This document shows, in pieces, positions 61,051 to 64,000 of a DNA stretch of 64,000 nucleotides (the first letter of the stretch is position 1; each line of letters opens with the position of its first letter). The notes below the pieces were generated by a model. The model saw nothing but the letters and a program-made list of their open reading frames with translations. It ran no database searches and was not told the DNA's origin. Position numbers and translations under genes: made by a program. Source of the DNA: Cyclaneusma minus (lineage: Eukaryota; Ascomycota; Leotiomycetes; Marthamycetales; Marthamycetaceae); assembly GCA_037179335.1 (NCBI GenBank), contig JAKZHN010000012.1, positions 310,001-374,000 on the forward strand, written 5' to 3'.

Positions 61051-61790
61051 CAGTGTTTCCGATAGTCCGTTGACCGAATCTTTTTTTTTGGACCGTACTG
61101 ATACGGTTTGCCCTTTTAGAAAATAGTCCAGACTAAAGAATTTTAGTTTAAGCTTTTTATTTTTAGTTTTAAACCATGGCGAAACGGCGAGACCGTGGTT
61201 TGGACTATTTTAAATTATTTTGGATTATTTAGCTATGGCTTGCTAAGGCTTGGCGGGCACGGACCGTTATATACAGCCATTTAATTAATAGTAATTTTAA
61301 TTTAGCATAGTTTAATAAAAGCTTAATAAAGTTTTATTTAAAATATTTTTAGCTATAAATGCATATAATTTTAAATATTAAAAGCTAAATTATAAGCTTT
61401 TTAAATTTCCAATTTTAAAAATCCATAATACCAAATTAAAATACTAAAAATTAATTGCTAAAAATTAAAATAAACAGTTATTAAATTTTAGAAAATTTAT
61501 ATAAATCCCATTATTTTAAATTATAAAATTAATTTTAATATTTTTAATGCAAATTAATTTTATATAATTTAATAAAAATAATTAAACAATTAAGCTATAT
61601 TATTATGGCGTAAATATAGCAAAAGCTATTTTAAGCTATTTTTAGCATGCCAAATTATAGCGACCATGGTGAAATTTTAAAACCGCGATCTGGATTAGAT
61701 AAATTTGATTTTAAGCTTTTTTAAATAATTTTAAACCGTACTAATACGGTTTAGGGCCCAAACCACGGTCTCAGATTATAGGAAACACTG
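61051..61790. mobile_element. 740-bp hAT-type MITE with a perfect 8-bp target duplication
   Basis: The element begins CAGTGTTTCC and ends GGAAACACTG. It is flanked by GAGCTAAG at 61043-61050 and again at 61791-61798. Eight-bp duplications and CAGTG ends are typical of the hAT superfamily. A palindrome-like ACCGTACTGATACGGTTT occurs near both ends (61103 and 61733), with CCGTGGTTTGG inverted as CCAAACCACGG. The centre is AT-rich and has no transposase frame. It sits within a unit of array V, and the interrupted unit can be read across the duplication. Confidence 0.88.
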
Positions 61791-62707
61791 GAGCTAAGCT
61801 TTATCATATGACCTAAGCGAGGCGATAAAAGGTGAGGCGAGGTACTTAAAGGCCTTGCAATCTCCACAGAAAGGGTATAGCAATTCAATCAGGTCGACGT
61901 CCTAATGGTGACTAAAGACCGAGAATCTAAGTTTACGTCTTCTGGCAACTTGGCCATCAGGAATTCCAAATTAGTAAGTCGCTCTTGGATTGTGGGTTGT
62001 GGGACTGGACGGTTTTTAAGCGATTGGAGCGGTGGTTGTGGAAACGGTGGTAGGTTTGGACTCACGACAGTGGGTTGGAGATGAGGTGGTGAATTTGAGT
62101 GGCGGTAGCAGGGGAGGAAAGCGCATAAACCACGTAAAATTGCCAGATCGTGACGCTGCTAAGCCAAGGCTTTCTGGAGACTGTTTGGCTATGCCCCTGG
62201 TTTGATGTACGCAGCACGTGCGTGAAGGTATAAATACTGCGACCCGTCACGAACCTTTTCATGAGTTATGGATTGGAGAGCAGCCTGAACTACAGCATGA
62301 TCGTTTATCACACAGCCTTAAACCGTTGGAAAGGCACCGTTACGCCAAATCCTTTCTGACTCTGAAGCTGAATGCAAGGCTTAATACCTTGAGACTGATC
62401 TTGGGGCCATAGGCTTTGCAGCATGGTACACGGTGATTGGCAAGGAGAATGACAGTAGATATTTTGGTTTGACGTTGGCAAGGTGGGAGGCTAACAAAGC
62501 AGCAGTGAGGAAAGTCAAAGACACCTTTTTCGTGCTTGTCGAGCTTGATATCTGTACCTAGCCGAAAGAAACTTGACTCTTGGTTTGAAGTTCTTTGGAC
62601 CGGCTGGAAAGCTGGAAAAGCTTTTCAGGCTCTTTGAACGGCGTAGTCACTTCTTGACCTCTTTTAATTTTCCGTCGCTTGGAGATTTTACGGGCCAAGG
62701 AACGGTC

Positions 62708-62867
62708 TTTATATACTTTTTATAGAAAATCTAGGCACGAGGATTCGCGAGTTGGCGCTCTTCTCTTAGGTAATGAAAACTAGACAATGAAAGCGAAAAA
62801 CTGGGAAGTTGAGTCATGAGTCACGTGACCTGAACGGAGCTATATGGGTGCTTGAAGTATATAAGGT
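62708..62867. promoter_or_regulatory. Divergent promoter-like pair, array V
   Basis: Leftward TATATAAAG at 62708-62715, CACGTG inside GTCACGTGACC at 62822-62827 and rightward TATATAAGG at 62859-62867. Confidence 0.55.
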
Positions 62868-64000
62868 GCTCGAGGTTTGACGCCCAAAAAAAGCAGAGGC
62901 TTCACACACCTTTCCAGCATACGACCTCTTCGAAGGGTGTGGGAAGATGTGTCAACACCACTTGCTACGTAACATAAGAGCTCGGACTTCCTCTCCTAAT
63001 TTGTTTTTAATATAAGAAACGAGGCATTGTGCCCGGGCCCCGGAGATCGGGCTTAGGTCGTGGTTTTAGGACTGGGTGGTATTTGAGGGATAGGGACGGC
63101 GGTGGGACAGGGTTTGTGACAGTTGGATTGAAATGAGGTGGTGGGCTGGGGCGGCAGTAGTATGGTAGAAAAGCATTGTATTGGAGGACAAGAGCAGTGC
63201 ATCTTGTGATTTTCGAGGTTAAGATTTTTATCTTGGTAAAGCCTAAATGTACCTAGGTACTTGACGCAGGGGCTGTGTTCTCTAGGCCAACCGGACAGGT
63301 TTTGTCAAACCGCTTCAGCCCTTCCAGAAAATCATTTCTTTTCTTGGAGAGATCTCAGGGATTGAGTGAGTCTTTATATGTTCTTAGCCACGCCACCTAT
63401 TCTTCGATGATTGATCTGCTCAGGTATGGAGTATAAATACCTACCTCAAATCGTAGCAAACCATTTCGATTCTCAAATTTCAAGGCTTCAACAACCACGC
63501 TGGACACATGACCTCTCACCCGTGTCTTGTACCATAGCCATTGAAACGTTGAAGCATCATTACTGCTCCGGATCATACCTTAGCTGCCCTGGGATTCCAA
63601 GGCCCTTAAGACCAAATTTGTGCTTTATAATAGAGCCACCAACTCAACATCTTCCGGTGGTTGGTGAATGAAATGACAGCAGATACTTTGTAGCAGCGGC
63701 AGCGAGGCCAGAAAACGACAAAATTATGAACTAGCAGAACGTAAAGAGACACAGCTGCATTGCTAAAGATTGATATCTGTGTCTGGCAAAGCGAAAATGG
63801 GGTCTTGCGTTGTTTGACTTGACTGAGAACTGGAAACCTCCCTTTCAAGTGGTGCTCGGTCATTTTCTTCAATCAGCCTTTGTTGCTTGGAGACTTCCAG
63901 GACGCTGGCCAGGTCTTTATATACCTAGCTTTTCTTTGTGTTCCAAGCACTGGGGCTACCAGCCTAGTGCTTAACTTTTTGGTACGCTAGGGACTTGGAG

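Larger units (their letters stand above)
57600..64000. repeat. Array V: divergent promoter-like units, continuing past the window
   Basis: Leftward TATATAAAG boxes (minus strand; called A) lie at 58151, 58803, 59484, 60309, 60952, 62708, 63373 and 63917. Rightward boxes (plus strand; called B) lie at 57634, 58313, 58999, 59842, 60460, 61843, 62229, 62859 and 63431. The period is about 540-830 bp once the MITE is removed. An E-box or variant lies upstream of most B boxes (57613, 58275, 58972, 59765, 60423, 62216, 62822). A boxes share GACTCACTCAATCCC and ATCTCTCCAAGAAAA downstream. B boxes share GGGGCTTGG or CCTACCTCAA..CGTAGCAAACC. CACCACCTCA and ATTCACCAACCACCGG blocks (minus strand) recur in the bodies. 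No conserved frame is seen. Confidence 0.75.

Noticed and set aside
63606..63872. 88-codon minus-strand frame downstream of the leftward TATA box at 63917, as a small protein gene of array V
   Set aside because: Other array V units with the same downstream blocks (58151, 59484, 63373) have no equivalent frame, and their first ATGs lead to stops within a few codons.
28980..64000. CRISPR-like array
   Set aside because: The host is a fungus, units are about 300 bp, and repeats are diverged over their whole length rather than identical short repeats with unique spacers.

Overview
The window looks like nuclear DNA of a filamentous ascomycete (Pezizomycotina; a leotiomycete-like fungus would fit, but that is inference). 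Introns are short (50-250 nt) with GTAAGT-type donors and CTAAC/CTGAC branch sites. The proteins include a fungal PEX11C-like peroxin, an Mpv17/PMP22 protein, a secreted sedolisin and an Hmt1-type ABC transporter. The first 18.2 kb is an extreme AT-rich block with no surviving gene, as left by repeat-induced point mutation (RIP). Inside the window, duplicated segments differ only by C-to-T and G-to-A changes.

Layout: 1-18255 is an AT-rich, transposon-derived block that includes a 5.04-kb element with about 190-bp terminal inverted repeats (TIRs) at 13219-18255. 18256-28617 is a gene island: PEX11C-like (minus), a five-exon Cys-rich protein of unknown function (minus), an Mpv17/PMP22 protein (plus) and a Pro/Cys-rich protein of unknown function (plus). 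28980-44420 is a long set of diverged, roughly 300-340-bp tandem units with almost no coding potential, interrupted by a 4.08-kb TIR insertion (33072-37150). 44998-47328 is a sedolisin (S53) gene (minus). 47329-53133 is 5.8 kb of non-AT-rich DNA in which no gene is recognisable. 53134-56218 is the Hmt1-like transporter (plus). 57600-64000 is another array related to the first, with a 740-bp hAT-type MITE inserted in one unit and a perfect 8-bp target duplication.

The most unusual content is the tandem array system. Nearly every unit has the layout of an RNA polymerase II core promoter: a TATA box at a repeated place, a CACGTG-type E-box about 50 bp upstream, a box like TGTCGTTAGCTC further upstream, and a pyrimidine-rich tract just downstream. 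Units at 28.98-32.36 kb point right and those at 32.6-41.9 kb point left. Those at 42-44 kb and 57.6-64 kb look like divergent promoter pairs around a shared E-box. About 40 promoter-like modules lie in about 22 kb without a conserved reading frame, which suggests clusters of short, probably non-coding, transcripts. This is an inference from sequence layout; expression has not been observed.

Two of the four recognised genes encode likely peroxisomal membrane proteins, 5.2 kb apart. The sedolisin and the Hmt1-like transporter appear to be independent housekeeping or nutritional genes.
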